The position numbers and the translations under genes are program-made. Positions 6,715 through 10,186 of a stretch of 10,186 bases of DNA are shown here, in pieces (position 1 is the stretch's first letter; every line of letters starts with the position of its first letter). Source of the DNA: Actinomycetes bacterium (GTDB taxonomy: Bacteria > Actinomycetota > Actinomycetes > JAHEKZ01); assembly GCA_027117675.1 (NCBI GenBank), contig JAJAYM010000039.1:1-10186 (forward strand), given 5' to 3'. The notes under the pieces are model-generated. The model saw only the letters and a program-made list of their open reading frames with translations. It ran no database searches and was not told the DNA's origin.

Positions 6715-6842
6715 GGGTGCAACGTCACGTTCCTTACGTGTCACGAACGAATCGCTGTAGTCATTCAGGTAGAGCGGCCGCCGTCTCCGTCCATGAGTAC
6801 CGCGTTCACTTCGTCACACGAACGCAACGTGACGTTGCACCC
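6715..6842. repeat. Long inverted repeat after the lipoprotein gene
   Basis: GGGTGCAACGTCACGTT (6715-6731) is the exact reverse complement of 6826-6842, and pairing continues inward: arms 6715-6747 and 6810-6842 match at 29 of 33 positions. Over 52-bp arms I count 40 of 52, around a 24-bp centre. At each outer edge is a small extra hairpin (6707-6718 with an ACCC/GGGT stem, and 6838-6852 with a CACCC/GGGTG stem). The element lies between a stop codon (6707) and the next start (6868) and carries no believable gene. It could end or stabilise transcripts, or be a member of a dispersed repeat family related to the repeat at 1029-1202. Confidence 0.8.
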
Positions 6843-6867
6843 CCAAAGGGTGTGCGACGATGCGCGC

Positions 6868-8496
6868 GTGAGCTTCGTGACGACCTCCGACCGCATTCTG
6901 GATGCGCTTGCTGACGCCGGTGTCACCACCGTGTTTGGGCTCCCCGGCGTGCATAACCTGCCGTTCTGGCACGACCTCGACGAGACAGACACCCACCCCG
7001 GCGGCGTCCGCGTCATCACCGTCCGCCACGAACAGACCGCCGCCTACGCAGCCGACGGCCTCGCCCGCGCCACCGGCGGCCTCGGCGTTGCGCTCGTCAC
7101 CTCCGGCCCGGGAGCCGCCAACACGTTGGCCGCGTTCGGTGAGGCAGCCGCCAGCGGCGTGCCGCTGATCGTGATTGCCAGCGACGTCCCCGAACACCTG
7201 CGCGACCGCGGACGCGTCCGCGGACTTCTCCACGAGTCGCCCGCCCAACGCGCAAGGTTCGCCACTCTGGGCAAAGCAGTCCTCCAGCCGGTGACGCCAG
7301 ATGCCGCGGTCGCCGCGGTCGCCGAGGCGATCGCCACCGCGATGAGTCACCCGCGCGGACCGGTCTACCTAGGCGTCCCGGCCGACGTCCTCGGCGCCGA
7401 AGCCCCGGTGGCGCCAACGGCACGCGTCAGACCACCACCGGAACCAACCACGGCCGCCATCGGCGCCGCGGTCGAGCTGTTGCAGCGCTCTCGGCGACCG
7501 GCCCTCTGGATCGGCGGCGGCGCCGCGGCATCGGGGGCCGAGGTCGACACGCTCGCCTGGCGTTTGGGCTCGCCGGTCTTCACCACCTACGCGGCGCGGG
7601 GCGTCTTGCCGCTTGGCCACCCGCTGCTCGTTGACGCGCCCCCGATGGAACCGCGCGCCCGAGCGGTTCTCGCCGATGCCGACCTGCTGCTCGTGCTCGG
7701 TTCTGCACTCGACGGCATGACGACAGCGAACTGGTCGCTCCCGCGTCCAACCCACGTGATCGACGTCAATCTCGTGCCGAGTGGATCTCTAGCCCCTGAC
7801 GTCACCGTCGTCGCCGACGTCGCCGCATTCGTCGATGCCGTGGCGCTGCGGCTGAGTGCCCGCGAGCCGTGGGCCGACTCGCCCTTTCGGATCCGCGACG
7901 CCATCCGAGCCGACACCGCAGCTGACCCCCGTACCAGCGAAGCCGCCGCCGTCCTCGACGCCGTCGAGCGCACCTGGCCCCCTGGCAACCCGGTCGTCTG
8001 CGACATGGCCGTTGCCGGCTACTGGGTGGGCGGTTACGCCGCCGTGCACGGCCCGCGCCAGCTGCTCTACCCGGTCGGGTGGGGAACGCTGGGATACGGG
8101 TTGCCGGCCGCACTCGGCGTCGCCGCTTCCGGGACGCCAACGCTCGCCGTCGTTGGCGACGGCGGGCTGGCGATGGCATTCGGCGAGTTAGCCACTCTGG
8201 TACAAGAGAACCTTCCCGTCACCGTTCTGGTCGTCGCCGATGGCGGATACGGGATGCTCCGCTTTGACCAGCAGCGGGGCGGCCATCCCGAGCGCGGCGT
8301 CGACCTTAAAGCTCCGAACTGGACAGCGCTCGGTGCCGCATTCGGACTACCGGTCGAGACACCAGCCACCGCCGACGACCTCAGGGACGCCATAGCGCGG
8401 TCAGCCGTATCCGGCACACCTCGCATCGTCGTGTACGAAGCCGCCCTCTTTCCGCCGCGCTCCACGTCACCGCGCTGGGTCGACCAGGACCACTAG
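6868..8496 (+). CDS. Thiamine-diphosphate enzyme, acetolactate synthase-like
   Basis: The 542-residue protein has the three-domain layout of the acetolactate synthase/pyruvate decarboxylase superfamily. The N-terminal pyrimidine-binding domain shows VFGLPGVHN (22-30), the catalytic Glu in RHEQ (E55) and VTSGPGAANT. A middle domain follows (about 190-330), and then the diphosphate-binding domain with GDGG (430-433) and, 27 residues after D431, ADGGYGML (A457, D458). The usual magnesium motif here is NN or ND, so the Ala is unusual. Superfamily members decarboxylate 2-oxo acids, join them or cleave related bonds; the substrate is not clear. No ilvN regulatory subunit or ilvC is adjacent, so branched-chain synthesis is not supported. 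GTG 6868 is chosen because upstream in-frame starts lie in or at the inverted repeat; GTG 6877 is also possible. Confidence 0.85.
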   Translation: MSFVTTSDRILDALADAGVTTVFGLPGVHNLPFWHDLDETDTHPGGVRVITVRHEQTAAYAADGLARATGGLGVALVTSGPGAANTLAAFGEAAASGVPLIVIASDVPEHLRDRGRVRGLLHESPAQRARFATLGKAVLQPVTPDAAVAAVAEAIATAMSHPRGPVYLGVPADVLGAEAPVAPTARVRPPPEPTTAAIGAAVELLQRSRRPALWIGGGAAASGAEVDTLAWRLGSPVFTTYAARGVLPLGHPLLVDAPPMEPRARAVLADADLLLVLGSALDGMTTANWSLPRPTHVIDVNLVPSGSLAPDVTVVADVAAFVDAVALRLSAREPWADSPFRIRDAIRADTAADPRTSEAAAVLDAVERTWPPGNPVVCDMAVAGYWVGGYAAVHGPRQLLYPVGWGTLGYGLPAALGVAASGTPTLAVVGDGGLAMAFGELATLVQENLPVTVLVVADGGYGMLRFDQQRGGHPERGVDLKAPNWTALGAAFGLPVETPATADDLRDAIARSAVSGTPRIVVYEAALFPPRSTSPRWVDQDH

Positions 8497-8641
8497 CAGC
8501 ACGCAAGCAGAGCAGGGCGGCGCTCACAGCCGGTGACAACGGGTCGCCCATTCGACCGAACTTCACCTCCTGGACTGTCCGGAGTCACTCAGCGCAGGCA
8601 TGCTCAGAGAATCGTTCCAGCCTGGGGGAGGGCACCTCGCC

Positions 8642-10170
8642 ATGCACGTTCTGTTCCAACCGCCGCGCGCCGGTGCGGGTCGTCGCGTCGTGTCAGTCAT
8701 CGCCCTGGCCACCGTTACGGCACTCGCCGGATCCCTGGCCGGATCCCTGGCCGGCACGCCAGCCACCGGTACACCGGCCGCCAGCCCGCCCACCTCCAGC
8801 CCGCCCGTCGCGGATCGACTCGACGCCCCCGCGCTCCTCTCCCGGCCCAACGGTGGAAAGGTCGAGCTCGGACGCAACATGTCCTGGGGCACGCTGCCGG
8901 CAGTCGACTCGCCGCTGTGCCACCCCAGACGTCCGCTTTGCGTGCATTGGACCGATGCCGGCGTCCACGCGGTCCCGGACGCCGACGGCGACAGCGACGG
9001 TGTCCCCGACCAGGCTGAGCAAACCCTGGCGGCCGTCAACACGAGTTGGGCGACCATCGTCGGAAATCTCGGCTTCCGGGCGCCGCTGCCCGACGGCCGC
9101 TCACCGGTCAACGGCGGCGACAACCGGTTCGACGTCTACCTCGCCGACACCGGTAGGGCCGACCTCGCCGGGTACACCTCGTCCGACGATCCGCACCTGG
9201 CCAAGGGCTCGAACTACCAGTTTCGCGACGCGTCCGCCTTCATCGTGCTCGACAACGACTACCGATCCGGCCAGTTCGCTGGCGCCACATCCGTTGAGTA
9301 CCTGAAGGTCTCGGCGGCCCACGAGTTCTTCCACGCCGTCCAGTTCGCCTACGACCACCGCGAGGACATCTGGATGACCGAGGGAACGGCAGCTTGGGTG
9401 GAGGACGAGGTCTTCACCGCCGTCAATCTCAACCGCAGCTTCTTGAAGCACAGCGCCCTCACCGCGCCGGCACGCCGCTCGACTTCGGACGCCAGGGCCA
9501 CCAGTACGGGTCGTGGCTTTTCTTCCGCTACTTGTCCGAGCGGTTCGGGAAGAAGTTCATCGCGACCATCTGGCGGCTTGCCGACGACAGCTCGCGACAG
9601 ATCAGCCGCAGCGACCTCAAGACCTACTCAATGCGCGCCATCCGCCGGGCCGTCGCACGTCAGGGTCGCGACTTCACCAAGGTGTTCGCCGACTTCGCCC
9701 GGATCAATCTCAAGCCAAGCAAGGGCTACCGCGAGGGCGCCGCCTACCCGGTCCCGTTCTCCCCACGCCTCGCGCTCGGCCCACGGGGAGAGGACACCGG
9801 CTGGCTGGGGGCGCCGGTCGACCACCTGGCGGCCTCCTACGTCACCTTTGTCCCAGCCGACGACGCTCCCCCTGGCCGCCGGCTACAAATCCGCATCGAC
9901 GGCCCGCCCCGCGGGTTCTCGCCGGCAGCGCGAGTCGTCGTACGGTTCGAGTCCGGTCGCTCGAAGGCGGTCACCGTCAAGCTAAGCAAACAGGGCAACG
10001 GCCAAGTCCGCGTCGCGTTCGGCCGAGGCAGCGTCGCTACCATCGACGTGGCCATGATCAACGCGAGCACCCGCTACGACGGATGCTTCAAGCGGCAGAC
10101 GTCCTACGCCTGCGCAGGCGCCCCCAAGGACGACGCTCGCCTCTTCAAGGTGCGCGCCCGCGTCCTCTGA
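8642..10170 (+). pseudogene. Secreted zinc metalloprotease, MXAN_6640-like, frameshifted
   Basis: The first part reads from ATG 8642, behind GGGGGAGGG at 8624-8632. It has a signal peptide (RR, then a hydrophobic Ala/Leu/Val/Gly run), a Pro/Thr/Ser linker, a calcium-loop-like DADGDSDGVPD (113-123), then AHEFFHAVQFAYD with the zinc motif H227-E-F-F-H231 and the probable third ligand E247 in WMTEGTAAWVED. This pattern resembles the MXAN_6640 family of putative metalloproteases. Near 9470 the family-like sequence moves to another frame: TPLDFGRQGHQYGSWLFFRYLSERF continues to TGA 10168-10170, with a beta-rich C-terminal domain. One missing base at about 9467-9471 explains it. Without correction the first frame runs on as an Arg/Ser-rich tail to 9985. 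Zinc site intact; C-terminal part unlinked unless the shift is an error. Confidence 0.75.
8726..8754 (+). repeat. Tandem 12-bp repeat in the signal peptide coding region
   Basis: GCCGGATCCCTG occurs twice in tandem (8726-8737, 8738-8749), followed by the first five bases of a third copy. It encodes AGSLAGSLAG at the end of the hydrophobic part of the signal peptide. A change in copy number would add or remove four residues without changing the frame. Confidence 0.8.
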
Positions 10171-10186
10171 CGACCAACCTCTCCGG

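Noticed and set aside
6541..6867. Upstream extension of the ThDP enzyme frame
   Set aside because: It overlaps the lipoprotein gene and the inverted repeat; enzyme homology begins only after 6868.
8541..8557. Small hairpin GGTCG/CGACC after the ThDP enzyme as a terminator
   Set aside because: Only five pairs and no U-run; the gap 8497-8641 shows nothing convincing.
9461..9480. Programmed -1 ribosomal frameshift in the metalloprotease
   Set aside because: No X-XXY-YYZ slippery heptamer at the junction and no clear downstream structure; a missing base is simpler.

Overview
The window is GC-rich and gene-dense, with GTG starts, 4-bp stop/start overlaps, actinobacterial-type signals and a MutT1-style Nudix/phosphatase fusion. 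Together these point to a high-GC Gram-positive (Actinomycetota). The order or family cannot be fixed from the sequence; a marine or soil Acidimicrobiia-like lineage is only a guess.

Layout. The first 88 bases are the 3' end of an unidentified gene that overlaps, by ATGA, a two-domain Nudix hydrolase/histidine phosphatase (85-1011). A 399-bp gap follows. It holds a long inverted repeat (1029-1202) and then a regulatory block (1249-1358) in which GTTCACC-type units recur in a single 11-bp register. This is the actinobacterial PHO-box pattern for PhoP-type response regulators. It stands directly upstream of a complete high-affinity phosphate importer: pstS lipoprotein (1411-2400), pstC (2403-3368), pstA (3365-4270) and pstB (4275-5234). 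These genes are separated by 2 bp, -4 bp and 4 bp and are surely one operon. A near-perfect 46-nt hairpin lies inside the first codons of pstC, where it could lower expression of the permease genes relative to pstS. No phoU follows.

Two minus-strand genes converge on pstB: a small four-helix membrane protein of unknown function (5210-5665) and a TraR/DksA-type C4 zinc-finger protein (5688-6005) that appears to be leaderless. Divergent from them is a secreted lipoprotein of unknown function (6099-6707). Seven bases after its stop begins a second long inverted repeat (6715-6842). Its arms align without gaps with those of the first repeat, so the two may belong to one repeat family. A thiamine-diphosphate enzyme of the acetolactate synthase superfamily follows (6868-8496).

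The last gene (8642-10170) is a secreted putative zinc metalloprotease resembling the MXAN_6640 family, with an HEFFH motif and a calcium-binding-like Asp/Gly loop. One base appears to be missing near 9470, so its C-terminal third continues in another frame. This is either a true pseudogene or a sequence error.

The best candidates for unusual biology are the hairpin encoded within pstC, the phased PHO-box array, and the paired inverted repeats just after stop codons. I did not find a clearly new multi-gene system; most of the window is a phosphate-uptake operon with housekeeping neighbours.
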